A DNA stretch of 64,000 nt from an uncultured Pelagibacteraceae bacterium (GTDB lineage: Bacteria; Pseudomonadota; Alphaproteobacteria; Pelagibacterales; Pelagibacteraceae). Below are positions 46,242 to 55,274 of this stretch, piece after piece. Every line of letters begins with the position of its first letter. The first letter of the stretch is position 1. The DNA lies in contig CACLFM010000001.1 of assembly GCA_902606115.1 (NCBI GenBank), positions 1-64,000 on the forward strand. Reading direction: 5' to 3'. The notes under the pieces are model-generated. The model saw only the letters and a program-made list of their open reading frames with translations. It did no database searches and had not been told where the DNA came from. Both the position numbers and the translations under genes were made by a program.

Positions 46242-48638
46242 ATGGAATTTAAAAAAATTCAATTAAATGGATTTAAGTCATTTGCCGACAAAACTGATTT
46301 GTTAATAGAAGATGGTTTAACTGGTATTGTAGGACCTAATGGTTGTGGGAAGTCAAATATAGTTGAATCATTACGATGGTGTATGGGGGAAACTTCAGCA
46401 AAAAGTATGAGAGGGGCTGGGATGGAAGATGTAATTTTCTCTGGTACTTCAAATAAACCATCAAAAAATATTGCAGAAGTTACTTTGAATTTGTTAAATA
46501 ATGATAATGAAGGTTCTCAGCAATATAAGAATTCTCCCAATATAGAAATTAAAAGAAAGATCGAGAAAGATAAAGGTTCAAAATTTTCAATCAATGGAAA
46601 AGAGGTAAGAGCAAAAGATGCTCAGATGTTTTTTGCAGACTTATCAACTGGAGCACATTCGCCATCCTTGATCAGTCAAGGTAGAATTGGTTCATTAGTA
46701 ACAGCAAAACCAAGTGATAGAAGAGCTATTTTAGAGGAAGCCGCGGGTATTGCGGGTCTACATGCAAGAAGACATGAAGCTGAAATCAGATTGAACGCTG
46801 CTGAAAATAACCTTAAAAGAGCAGATGAATTGAGACGACAACAAGAAAAACAATTATCAAATTTACAAAAACAAGCAGAAGAAGCAAATAAGTATAAATT
46901 AATTTCAAATGATATAAAAAAAATAGAAGCTGGCCTGTATTATCTTAAACTTCAAGATATTGATAAAGAAATTAAGCTAGAAAAAGAAATTAATCAGGAC
47001 TCAGATAAAGAATTTGAAAAATTTAATAATCAAATTGAAGATTTAAAAAATAAGATACAAAATGAGTTAAATACAATCGAACCTGTTAAGCAAAAAAATT
47101 TTGAAAATTTATCAAAAATACAAAGATTAAATTTAGAATTAAAAAGTCTAGACGAAGAAAATATTAGAATTCAAGATGAAATAGAAAAACTTAATGAAAA
47201 TCTGAGTATTTTAGATCAAGATAAAGATCGAGAAAAAAGTATCATAATTGATGCAAATTCGAATGAGAAAAGAATTAAAGAGGAAAAAAAAGATTTAATT
47301 GAAATAGACTCAAAATACTACGAAACTGAAAAACAATCTTCTTCGGATTTGAAAAGTTTTAAAGATAAATTAAATGCAGAACTAAATTCAATTAAAGATC
47401 TAATTATGTCAAAAAAAAGTGATGATGCTATTTTAGCTCTAGATAATTTTAAAGATACAATCGATGGGTACTCTGAAGTATATAGTAAAAATCAAAATAT
47501 TAAAAGAGAGTCTATAAAAAGGTCTGAGAGAATACAAAATATTGATCAAGAAATCGAAAGCTGGAAAAACCTCCTAAATAAATCAGAAATTACAATTAAT
47601 AAACTTGATGATAGAAAAGGCAAGGCACTTCAACAACTAAAAGGGTTAGAGGCTAAACCAAAAGATCAAGCAGAAAAAAAGGGTCAACTTAATGAAAATT
47701 TAAGATTATCAAATTTAGATAAGGAACAGAATGATCAAGTTATTACAGAAAGTGAGAATAACCTATCAAAATTAAATAATAATTTTAATGAAGTTAAAGA
47801 AAACTCTATTGAGATTAGGGAAAGGAAGGCTAGTTCAGCTGCAACTATAGATGGGTTGAACAAAAGAAGATTGGATTTACTTGAAAGAATTGAAAATGAA
47901 CTTAACTTACATGAAAATAATATACTTGAATTCTCAAATTTAGAAGCGAATGAAGAATTTCCAGATGCAGTCACTCAAGAGGAATTGCTAGATAAAAAAA
48001 AACGAGAGAGAGATAAATTAGGCTCTGTTAACTTAAGAGCTGATGAAGAGACCAGCAAATACCAAGTTGAAATAAAAAGAATGGAGAAAGATAGATCTGA
48101 TTTAGTCACTGCAATCACAAAATTAAAAGAGAGTATTAATGAGCTAAATCAGAAAGGTAGAGAAAGATTAATTGAAGCTTTTGAAAAAGTTAATAGAAAA
48201 TTTAATGAAGTATATACAAAACTCTTTAATGGTGGCAGTGCTAAACTTGAGTTAATTGACTCAGATGATCCACTTGATGCTGGGTTAGAGATGCTAGTAA
48301 GTCCTCCGGGAAAAAGATTGCAATCAATAACACTTTTATCTGGTGGAGAACAAGCGCTTACAGCTTTATCTTTGGTATTTGCAGTCTTTCTAACAAATCC
48401 AGCCCCAATTTGCGTTTTGGATGAAGTTGATGCTCCGTTGGATGATGCCAATGTAACTAGATTTTGTAACTTACTTGAAGATTTAACGAAAATTACAAAA
48501 ACAAAATTTGTTATTGTTACACACCACGCACTAACTATGTCAAAAATGAACCGCCTTTATGGTGTTACAATGCCTGAAAAAGGCATTAGTCAGCTTGTAG
48601 CTGTAGATCTTGAAAAAGCTGAGAGCATGGTTGCGTAA
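46242..48638 (+). CDS. smc: SMC chromosome-segregation ATPase, short form without a recognisable hinge
   Basis: A condensin ATPase. The N-terminal head has Walker A GPNGCGKSN (31-39) and the SMC-specific GRIGSLVTAKPSDRRAILEEAAG (147-169). The C-terminal head has the signature LSGGEQ (699-704), Walker B ICVLDEVDAPLDD (723-735) and the THH switch (760-762). Between them are only about 470 residues, all charged and helical, and no hinge-like Gly-rich globular domain or CxxC hook can be seen. Typical bacterial SMCs are about 1150 to 1200 residues with a 150-residue hinge. Cys occurs only at 35, 47, 724 and 742. The possible turn of a helical hairpin lies near 388-410. Neighbours on the same strand are dciA-like and dsbA-like genes upstream and atpI downstream. 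Confidence 0.93.
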   Translation: MEFKKIQLNGFKSFADKTDLLIEDGLTGIVGPNGCGKSNIVESLRWCMGETSAKSMRGAGMEDVIFSGTSNKPSKNIAEVTLNLLNNDNEGSQQYKNSPNIEIKRKIEKDKGSKFSINGKEVRAKDAQMFFADLSTGAHSPSLISQGRIGSLVTAKPSDRRAILEEAAGIAGLHARRHEAEIRLNAAENNLKRADELRRQQEKQLSNLQKQAEEANKYKLISNDIKKIEAGLYYLKLQDIDKEIKLEKEINQDSDKEFEKFNNQIEDLKNKIQNELNTIEPVKQKNFENLSKIQRLNLELKSLDEENIRIQDEIEKLNENLSILDQDKDREKSIIIDANSNEKRIKEEKKDLIEIDSKYYETEKQSSSDLKSFKDKLNAELNSIKDLIMSKKSDDAILALDNFKDTIDGYSEVYSKNQNIKRESIKRSERIQNIDQEIESWKNLLNKSEITINKLDDRKGKALQQLKGLEAKPKDQAEKKGQLNENLRLSNLDKEQNDQVITESENNLSKLNNNFNEVKENSIEIRERKASSAATIDGLNKRRLDLLERIENELNLHENNILEFSNLEANEEFPDAVTQEELLDKKKRERDKLGSVNLRADEETSKYQVEIKRMEKDRSDLVTAITKLKESINELNQKGRERLIEAFEKVNRKFNEVYTKLFNGGSAKLELIDSDDPLDAGLEMLVSPPGKRLQSITLLSGGEQALTALSLVFAVFLTNPAPICVLDEVDAPLDDANVTRFCNLLEDLTKITKTKFVIVTHHALTMSKMNRLYGVTMPEKGISQLVAVDLEKAESMVA

Positions 48639-48908
48639 ATGAAAAAAGATGATGAGCTTAAAGTTCGCCTAAAAATTGCAAAAAAGAAAATAAATTCAAA
48701 AAAAGAACTCTCTGCCCAATCTAATTTTGGACAGGCCTTTAAAATGAGCACTGAGCTTGTTTCTGCGGTTTTAGTTGGGACAATTATTGGGTTTATTTTA
48801 GACACTTGGTTTGATACTAAACCATGGTTAATTTTAATTTTTTTTTTTGTAGGTGTTGTAGCGGGTATTACAAATGTTATTAATTTTGCAAAAAAAATAC
48901 AAAAGTAA
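48639..48908 (+). CDS. atpI: AtpI/AtpZ-type F0F1 ATP synthase accessory protein
   Basis: An 89-residue membrane protein that starts the F0 gene group. Two hydrophobic helices (SAVLVGTIIGFILDTWF, and LILIFFFVGVVAGITNVI) are separated by FDTKPW, the usual AtpI/AtpZ layout. The N-terminal 40 residues are Lys-rich. The family aids assembly of the c-ring or magnesium transport; the precise role is not settled. It abuts the smc stop codon, and atpB follows after 5 bases. Confidence 0.87.
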   Translation: MKKDDELKVRLKIAKKKINSKKELSAQSNFGQAFKMSTELVSAVLVGTIIGFILDTWFDTKPWLILIFFFVGVVAGITNVINFAKKIQK

Positions 48909-48913
48909 ATTTT

Positions 48914-49648
48914 ATGGCCGCAAATCCAATGTATCAATTCAATGTTTATAGAATTGGACCAGAAATAAAAATAGGGGAAATTGATATATCCTTCACCAAT
49001 GCCAGTTTATTTATGGTCATAAGTACAATAGCTATACTATTTGTTTTTAATCTTGGATCAAAGAAAAAATCTCTCATACCCGACAAAATTCAATTATTAT
49101 CTGAACTAAGTTATTCATTTATTTCAAAAATGATAAATGATACTGCGGGAGCAAAAGCAAAGCCTTATTTTTCATTTATATTTTCATTATTTATGTTCGT
49201 ATTGTTTTGTAACATGTTTGGAATGATACCTTATTCATTTACAGTAACTAGTCACATAATAGTTACTTTTGTTCTAGCAGCGTTTATTTTTATTGGGGTG
49301 ACTATTATTGGTTTTTTAAAACATGGTTTAGGATATTTAAAACTTTTTGTCCCTAGCGGAGTACCGATTTTTCTTTTACCATTAATAATTGTTATAGAGA
49401 TAATCTCTTATCTAAGCAGACCAGTCAGTTTATCTGTAAGATTATTTGCTAACATGATGGCTGGTCATACAATGATGAAGGTATTTGGGGGTTTCGTGGT
49501 AAGTCTAGGAATAATGGGAGGTTGGCTTCCATTAGGCTTTTCAGTTGCATTAACAGGTTTGGAAATATTAGTTGCTTTTCTTCAAGCTTATGTTTTTGCA
49601 ATTTTAACATGTATCTATTTAAATGATGCATTAAATTTACACCATTAA
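48914..49648 (+). CDS. atpB: F0F1 ATP synthase subunit a
   Basis: The 244-residue stator subunit that forms the proton half-channels next to the c-ring. About six membrane helices are seen. The essential Arg is in SVRLFANMMAGH (residues about 175-186), and the family C-terminal region LEILVAFLQAYVFAILTCIYLNDAL is complete. The start, MAANPMYQFNVYRIGPE, is conserved in alphaproteobacteria. Order is atpI, atpB, atpE, b', b; the F1 genes are not in the window, consistent with a split ATP synthase operon. Confidence 0.97.
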   Translation: MAANPMYQFNVYRIGPEIKIGEIDISFTNASLFMVISTIAILFVFNLGSKKKSLIPDKIQLLSELSYSFISKMINDTAGAKAKPYFSFIFSLFMFVLFCNMFGMIPYSFTVTSHIIVTFVLAAFIFIGVTIIGFLKHGLGYLKLFVPSGVPIFLLPLIIVIEIISYLSRPVSLSVRLFANMMAGHTMMKVFGGFVVSLGIMGGWLPLGFSVALTGLEILVAFLQAYVFAILTCIYLNDALNLHH

Positions 49649-49649
49649 A

Positions 49650-49655
49650 AGGAGG
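49650..49655 (+). promoter_or_regulatory. Perfect Shine-Dalgarno site of atpE
   Basis: AGGAGG lies 5 bases before the atpE ATG at 49661, complementary to the anti-Shine-Dalgarno end of 16S rRNA. Most genes in this window have weak or no such site. The c subunit is needed in about ten copies per complex, so strong initiation on this gene fits its stoichiometry. Confidence 0.85.
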
Positions 49656-49660
49656 ATAGT

Positions 49661-49888
49661 ATGGAACTAGAAGCAGCAAAAATGATTGGAGCAGGTCTAG
49701 CGGCAATAGCGCTAGCCGGCGCAGGGGTAGGTATCGGAATTATTTTCGGTAACTATTTATCTGGTGCAATGAGGAATCCATCTGCAGCCCAAAAACAGTT
49801 TCCTAATTTATTATTAGGTTTCGCTTTAGCTGAAGCCACAGGTCTTTTTGGACTTGTTGTTGCATTAATTATTTTATTTGCATTTTAA
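49661..49888 (+). CDS. atpE: F0F1 ATP synthase subunit c
   Basis: A 75-residue hairpin of two membrane helices. The ion-carrying carboxylate is Glu58 in GFALAEATG, and the first helix has GAGVGIGIIFG (20-30), the Gly pattern that packs the ring. The loop has the conserved RNPSAAQ (38-44). The sequence AEAT after the Glu lacks the Ser/Thr directly beside it that is part of sodium sites, so proton coupling is likely. The gene has a strong ribosome binding site. Confidence 0.97.
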   Translation: MELEAAKMIGAGLAAIALAGAGVGIGIIFGNYLSGAMRNPSAAQKQFPNLLLGFALAEATGLFGLVVALIILFAF

Positions 49889-49897
49889 ATCAAGTTT

Positions 49898-50470
49898 GTG
49901 AAAAAAATAATAATTTACCTATTAGCACTTTTTAGCGTTAATCAAATTGCTATAAGTGCTGAAACGGGTGGCATGCCCCAGTTAAATCCTGAATTTTGGA
50001 TTTCCCAAGTATTTTGGTTAGTCGTTACTTTTGGAATTTTGTTGATTGTACTGTCTAAATTTATTTTGCCAAATATAAGAAATAACTTAGAGAAAAGAAA
50101 ATCACAAATAATGGAAAATATTGAAATTGCAGATAATCAAAAAATTGATAGCGAAAAAAATATAAAGGAATACGATAGAATAATTCTCGATGCTAAGGTT
50201 GCGGCTAAGAAAACTTTTAGTTTAGCAAAGGAAAAAATACAATTAGATTTAACCAAAAAAAAAGAAAAGATAGAAAGTGAACTTAATTCTGAGATTGATG
50301 TTGTTGAGAAAGAAATAAATGATTTAAAAAAGTCTGCTCCAGAGAAAATAGGTTTAATAGCTGTCGATACTGCATCTGAAATTGTCAATAAACTAATCGG
50401 AGTTGAAGTGAATAAAAGTAATGTTTCAGCAATTGTCAATGAACAAATCAAGCTCTTAGGAGATAAATAA
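49898..50470 (+). CDS. F0F1 ATP synthase subunit b'
   Basis: A 190-residue peripheral-stalk subunit. An N-terminal signal-like helix (IIYLLALFSVNQIAISA, 4-20) is followed by a membrane anchor (PEFWISQVFWLVVTFGILLIVLSKFIL, roughly 30-55) and a long charged coiled coil up to the C-terminus (IGLIAVDTASEIVNKLIG). It is the b' form found in alphaproteobacteria and phototrophs. The start codon is GTG. The gene lies 9 bases after atpE and shares one base with the following b gene, so the two are probably made in equal amounts. Confidence 0.92.
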   Translation: MKKIIIYLLALFSVNQIAISAETGGMPQLNPEFWISQVFWLVVTFGILLIVLSKFILPNIRNNLEKRKSQIMENIEIADNQKIDSEKNIKEYDRIILDAKVAAKKTFSLAKEKIQLDLTKKKEKIESELNSEIDVVEKEINDLKKSAPEKIGLIAVDTASEIVNKLIGVEVNKSNVSAIVNEQIKLLGDK

Positions 50471-50970
50471 TGGTTTTTGATGCAACTTTTTGGGTGGCAA
50501 TTTCTTTCATTATTTTTTGTGGAGTACTAGTTTATTTAAAAGTTCCTGTCAAAATTAACGAAAATCTAAATAAACTAATTGCTGATATAAAAAATGAACT
50601 TCAAGAAAGTGAAAAATTAAGAAAAGAAACAAAAGAATTTTTAGATCAATCCCAGTCAAAATTAAACACAGCTTCAGATGAAACAAAAGTTATAATAGAA
50701 AGTGCTAAAAAAGATGCCAATATTATGGTTCAACAAATGAAAGATAAATTTAATAAATCAGCTGAAATTAAAAAAAGATTAACCGAAGAAAAAATTACGC
50801 AAATGAAAGAACAAACAATTAAAGAGATAACAAATATATCTTTAAATATTGCGCTCACCTCAGTAGAAAAAATTATAAAAAATTCAATAGATAAGTCAAA
50901 ATTAGATAGTATTTTCCAAAAAAATATAGAAGAAAGTAAAGAAGCGCTTAAAAATTTAAAATCAAACTAA
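50470..50970 (+). CDS. atpF: F0F1 ATP synthase subunit b
   Basis: A 166-residue partner of b' in the peripheral stalk. It has an N-terminal membrane helix (FWVAISFIIFCGVLVYLKVPV, 7-27), then an unbroken charged coiled coil. ELQESEKLRKETKEF and the C-terminal TSVEKIIKNSIDKSK are typical. It overlaps b' by one base and is the last F0 gene; crtI starts 43 bases later on the same strand. Confidence 0.92.
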   Translation: MVFDATFWVAISFIIFCGVLVYLKVPVKINENLNKLIADIKNELQESEKLRKETKEFLDQSQSKLNTASDETKVIIESAKKDANIMVQQMKDKFNKSAEIKKRLTEEKITQMKEQTIKEITNISLNIALTSVEKIIKNSIDKSKLDSIFQKNIEESKEALKNLKSN

Positions 50971-51013
50971 AAATTTTCTTACTTTCGAATTTAAAAAAAT
51001 ATAAATTATTAAT

Positions 51014-52471
51014 ATGAAATCTATAATAATTGGTTCAGGATTTGGTGGTTTATCAGCTGCATTGAGACTAAGAGCTAAGGGGCATGATGTTACTTTAGTT
51101 GAAAAACACAAAGATTTAGGGGGAAGAGCAAGAGTTTTTGAAAGGAATGGATTTAAGTTTGATGCAGGGCCTACAGTAATTACTGCGCCATATTTAATAA
51201 ATGAGTTATTTGAATTATTTGGAAAAAATGTAGACGATTATTTAAATATTAAGCCGCTACAAACTTGGTACCAATTTGTTTTCGAGGATGGTTATAAATT
51301 TAATTATTCTGGAAATGAGGAAGAAATGAAAAAACAAATTTCACAAATTTCAAATAAGGACATCAACGGCTATTTAAATCTCGTAAATTTCACCAAAAAA
51401 ATTTTTGACAAAGGTTATTTAGAACTTTCTGATGTTCCTTTTAATAAACCTTTTTTTATGCTTAAGCAAATTCCATCCTTGCTAAAACTTAAAAGTTATA
51501 AATCAGTTTACTCGCTTGTCTCGTCATATGTCAAAAATGAAAAGCTAAGAAGAATATTTAGCATGCATCCGCTTTTGGTAGGAGGAAACCCTTTTACAAC
51601 AACATCTATTTACGGATTAATATTATATCTGGAAAAAAAATGGGGAATTCACTACTCCATGGGTGGCACAGGTAATATTGTTAAAGGGTTAGAAACTTTA
51701 ATGATAGAGGAAAATATAAAAGTGATTAAAGGAGTAGAGGCTAAAAAAATTATTGAAGATAATAAAAATATTAAAGGTGTTGAATTAAATAATGGTGAAA
51801 AAATATTAGCAGATAATGTTGTTTGTAATGCTGATCCACCAGGAGTGTATGAAAAATTATTAAATCAAAAAAAAGGAAATTTATTTTTTAATTGGAAAAG
51901 AAATAGAATGGATTATTCGATGGGTTTGTTTGTTTATTATTTTGGAACAAATAAAGTTTATAGTGATGTAGAGCATCATACGATAAAATTTGGAAATAAG
52001 TATAAAGAACACCTTGATGATATATTTAATAAGAAAAAACTAAACGATGATATAAGTTATTATTTACATAGACCAACCGCTACAGATAAATCAATGGCTC
52101 CTGAGGGAAATGATTGTTTTTATGTTTTAGTACCAGTTCCAAATAATCAATCGAATATTGATTGGTCCATAGAGGGAGAAAAAATTAAAAAACTTATTAT
52201 AAGAAAAATGCAGAATGATTTATTGCCAGATCTTGAAAAAAATATAGTAGAGGATTTTTATTTAACTCCTGATTATTTTGAAAATGATTTAAATACAAAA
52301 TTTGGATCAGGTTTTTCAATCCAGCCAAAATTTACTCAATCTGCATACTTTCGTTTTCACAATAAGTCAGAAGTTTACAAAGGGTTATATTTCGTTGGTG
52401 CTGGTACTCACCCCGGTGCAGGAGTACCTGGTGTACTATCTTCCGCTAAAGTATTAGATAAAATATTGTAA
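51014..52471 (+). CDS. crtI: Phytoene desaturase CrtI
   Basis: A 485-residue FAD enzyme that introduces four double bonds into phytoene to give lycopene. The dinucleotide fold is IIGSGFGGLSAALRL (4-18), followed by ERNGFKFDAGPTVI, and the CrtI C-terminal signature is in YFVGAGTHPGAGVPGVL (near 460-476), which distinguishes it from other amine-oxidase-like enzymes. A 43-base AT-rich gap separates it from the ATP synthase genes, with TATAAA at 51000-51005 as a possible -10, only 8 bases from the start. It shares one base with crtB. Confidence 0.96.
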   Translation: MKSIIIGSGFGGLSAALRLRAKGHDVTLVEKHKDLGGRARVFERNGFKFDAGPTVITAPYLINELFELFGKNVDDYLNIKPLQTWYQFVFEDGYKFNYSGNEEEMKKQISQISNKDINGYLNLVNFTKKIFDKGYLELSDVPFNKPFFMLKQIPSLLKLKSYKSVYSLVSSYVKNEKLRRIFSMHPLLVGGNPFTTTSIYGLILYLEKKWGIHYSMGGTGNIVKGLETLMIEENIKVIKGVEAKKIIEDNKNIKGVELNNGEKILADNVVCNADPPGVYEKLLNQKKGNLFFNWKRNRMDYSMGLFVYYFGTNKVYSDVEHHTIKFGNKYKEHLDDIFNKKKLNDDISYYLHRPTATDKSMAPEGNDCFYVLVPVPNNQSNIDWSIEGEKIKKLIIRKMQNDLLPDLEKNIVEDFYLTPDYFENDLNTKFGSGFSIQPKFTQSAYFRFHNKSEVYKGLYFVGAGTHPGAGVPGVLSSAKVLDKIL

Positions 52472-53319
52472 TGTCAAATAACCTAATCTCGACACATGCG
52501 AAATCGTTTAGTTGGGCAGGTTTTTTTTTAGCTAAACAAACATTCAAAAATGGATCAAGTCTTTATGACTTTTGTCGAACTTTAGATGACATAGCAGATG
52601 AAAACACATCTTTAGACTCAAAAAAACAAAAATTTAATAAAATGAAAAAAGATTTCATTGAAAGAAACTTTGAAAATATTTTAATTAAAAATATCGATAA
52701 TCTTATTAAGAAATTTAATATTTCAGAAAAAGTAGTTCTTGATCTTTTTGATGGTATTGAATCTGATATTAAAGAAAATATTGAATTTAAAACAAAGAGG
52801 GAGTTACTTTTGTACTCATACAGAGTTGCTGGTACAGTAGGACTAATGATGGCAAAAATATTAAAAGTAGATTCAAAAATTGCTCTTAGATCTGCAGTAG
52901 ATCTTGGAATAGCAATGCAATTAACTAATATAGCGAGAGACGTGGTAGAGGATAGTGATAGAAATAGAAAATATATAGATCATAATTTTATGAAAATAAA
53001 AGAGACATTAGGTATAGCTGAACTATTTTATAAAAGCTCTTTTAAATCTATAAAAGAAATTCCTCTTGTAAATAGATTTGCAATTTTGGTAGCTCGAAGA
53101 ATTTATAGGGAAATTGGAAATAATATAATAAAAAAAAAAAATTTAATAAATTATAATAATTCTGGAAAAATTTTTGTTAACAAAATTGGTAAAATCAAAC
53201 AGACAATGTTTAGTATATTTGATCTATTCGTATTAATATTCTCTAAATCAGATATTCATTTAACTGATGAAGAGCATATGGAAATTAGTAAGGAAATTAA
53301 TTTGAATGAAAGATTTTGA
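52471..53319 (+). CDS. crtB: Phytoene synthase CrtB
   Basis: A 282-residue squalene/phytoene synthase that joins two geranylgeranyl diphosphates. The first Asp-rich motif is DDIAD (39-43) in CRTLDDIADE, and the second is LTNIARDVVED (151-161); the YRVAGTVG segment between them matches the family. It shares one base with crtI and overlaps crtY by 14 bases. No geranylgeranyl diphosphate synthase gene lies in the window, so the substrate must come from a gene elsewhere. Confidence 0.96.
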   Translation: MSNNLISTHAKSFSWAGFFLAKQTFKNGSSLYDFCRTLDDIADENTSLDSKKQKFNKMKKDFIERNFENILIKNIDNLIKKFNISEKVVLDLFDGIESDIKENIEFKTKRELLLYSYRVAGTVGLMMAKILKVDSKIALRSAVDLGIAMQLTNIARDVVEDSDRNRKYIDHNFMKIKETLGIAELFYKSSFKSIKEIPLVNRFAILVARRIYREIGNNIIKKKNLINYNNSGKIFVNKIGKIKQTMFSIFDLFVLIFSKSDIHLTDEEHMEISKEINLNERF

Positions 53320-54370
53320 TTACATTATTATTGGGGGCGGATGCGCTGGTTTATCCCTTGCTTATGAGTTAGATGCTAGAAATAAGTTGAAAGATAAAAC
53401 TCTTGCTATAATTGAAACGAGAAGCAGATATAAAAGAGATAAGACTTGGTCATTTTGGAAAGTTATAGATCATAATTTTGAGGATTGTGTTATCAAAAGT
53501 TGGGATAATTTTTCAGTAAATACAGAAACAGGCCACCACGAAATTAAAAATAAAGACTTCCCTTATCAAACTATTGATAGTGGTCTTTTTTATGAAAAAA
53601 TTCTTAAACGAATAAGTTCAAATAAAAATATAAAATTTTACAAAAATACAGAAAATCTTAATCTTCAAAACTCTATAATATTCAATAGCATTCCACCTAA
53701 AAGTAATAATGAGTTAAACCTTTGGCAACACTTTAAAGGTGTGGAAATAAAAACAGAAAAAAATATTTTTGATGATGAAATTTTTAATTTAATGGATTTT
53801 AATTGTGATCAAAGAAAAAATGTTCATTTTTTTTACACTCTTCCTTTTGCAAAAAATAAGGCATTAATTGAAACAACCTGGCTGTCTAAACTAAACAACA
53901 ATACGTTAAATGATTACGACACTCAGCTTCAAGATTATATTAAAAATATTTTAAAGATTAAAAATTATGAAATTAGATACAAAGAGCAAGGAGCAATACC
54001 GTTGTTTTTTCCAAAATCTGAAAAAAAGAATAATACAATTAATATAGGATCTGCTGGTGGTATGACAAGATTAAGCACAGGATATACCTTTTTTAATATT
54101 CAAGATCATTCAAGATATATAGTTAATCAAATTGAAAACATTAAAAATGCAGAAATTTATGATATTGGAAGAAAATATCGATTTTTAGATAATATTTTTT
54201 TAAAAGTTTTAAATAGATACCCTGAAAAAATGCCAAGTATATTCTTTAACATGTTTCAAGCACCTTCAAGATCAGTAATTAAATTTTTGTCGAACAAAAG
54301 TAATATTTTAGATGACTTAACAGTAATCCTTAAAATGCCAAAGTGGTTATTTATAAAGAATATTTTTTAA
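53306..54370 (+). CDS. crtY: Lycopene beta-cyclase CrtY
   Basis: A 354-residue flavoprotein that makes beta-carotene from lycopene. The FAD motif DYIIIGGGCAGLSLAYEL (4-21) and the CrtY phrase DKTWSFWK (45-52) are clear; GAIPLFFPK and GSAGGMTRLSTGYTFFN carry the conserved C-terminal half. The size and motifs fit the bacterial CrtY type, not the heterodimeric CrtYcd. It starts within the end of crtB (14-base overlap) and is followed by blh after 4 bases. Confidence 0.93.
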   Translation: MKDFDYIIIGGGCAGLSLAYELDARNKLKDKTLAIIETRSRYKRDKTWSFWKVIDHNFEDCVIKSWDNFSVNTETGHHEIKNKDFPYQTIDSGLFYEKILKRISSNKNIKFYKNTENLNLQNSIIFNSIPPKSNNELNLWQHFKGVEIKTEKNIFDDEIFNLMDFNCDQRKNVHFFYTLPFAKNKALIETTWLSKLNNNTLNDYDTQLQDYIKNILKIKNYEIRYKEQGAIPLFFPKSEKKNNTINIGSAGGMTRLSTGYTFFNIQDHSRYIVNQIENIKNAEIYDIGRKYRFLDNIFLKVLNRYPEKMPSIFFNMFQAPSRSVIKFLSNKSNILDDLTVILKMPKWLFIKNIF

Positions 54371-54374
54371 CATA

Positions 54375-55274
54375 ATGAGTAAAATTAATTATTATCATTC
54401 TTTAATTTTCTTTAATTTATGTATTTTTTTATCAGCATTTGAATTTTTAAGAAATGACGACCCTTTAATTGTTTGCTTATTTTTAATATTGAGTTTGGGT
54501 ATATCACATGGTGCGCTTGATCATCTTAAAGGTATAAAACTTCTAAAAATTTATAACTATAGGTCCACCTTATTATTTTATGTTTCATATATTTTTGTCG
54601 GATTATCTGTAATTATATTTTGGCTTATATTCCCAAAATTAATATTGATATTATTTTTGATAGTGGCAAGCTATCATTTCGGTAAAGAGGACTCAGAATT
54701 CATTAACAGCTCGTCTAATTTTGAATTGATATATTTCTTAAAAGGGTGTGTGATTATTGTAGCTCCATTAATTTTTCATAAATCCGAGACACTAGCTATT
54801 TTTGAATATTTAAATTTTGAAATTTCTGAAAGCTTTTTGATAACTAATATCTTTCTTTGTTCAATTTTAATATTAAGCTTTATTGCAAATATTTTAATCT
54901 CATTTAATAAAAATTTTGAGATAAAGTCTCTACTACTTATGGACTATATCTCAATTTTAATTTTAAATTTCTTTTTAAATCCTTTGTTGGCTTTTACAAT
55001 TTATTTTTGTTTTTTGCATTCAACTAGACATTCATTTAAACTGTCTAACGAACTTAACAAAAAATCACTAATAGAGGGTTTCAAGAAATTCACTTTAAAA
55101 GCAATACCTTTGACAATTATAACTGCTATTTTATTTGTAATATCTTTAATTATTTTAAAAAATTATTATGTATTGGATAATGCTGTATCGAAAATTATAT
55201 TTATTGGTTTGGCGTCTTTAACCTTTCCGCATATATTGCTTGAATATCTTTTAGAAAAAAATGAGAAAAAATGA
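54375..55274 (+). CDS. blh: Beta-carotene 15,15'-dioxygenase Blh
   Basis: A 299-residue membrane enzyme of the Brp/Blh family that cleaves beta-carotene to two retinal molecules. There are about seven to eight hydrophobic spans, and the family's metal-binding His residues are in GISHGALDHLKG, ASYHFGKEDSEF, FLHSTRHSF and LTFPHILLEYL. Its product is the chromophore of proteorhodopsin. No rhodopsin gene lies nearby in this window. The last 14 bases overlap ispH, which is in the same direction. Confidence 0.93.
   Translation: MSKINYYHSLIFFNLCIFLSAFEFLRNDDPLIVCLFLILSLGISHGALDHLKGIKLLKIYNYRSTLLFYVSYIFVGLSVIIFWLIFPKLILILFLIVASYHFGKEDSEFINSSSNFELIYFLKGCVIIVAPLIFHKSETLAIFEYLNFEISESFLITNIFLCSILILSFIANILISFNKNFEIKSLLLMDYISILILNFFLNPLLAFTIYFCFLHSTRHSFKLSNELNKKSLIEGFKKFTLKAIPLTIITAILFVISLIILKNYYVLDNAVSKIIFIGLASLTFPHILLEYLLEKNEKK

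Noticed and set aside
48590-48937. Open frame of 115 codons antisense to the smc/atpI junction
   Set aside because: Lies opposite strongly supported coding sequence; composition is a shadow of the sense genes and no family is recognised.
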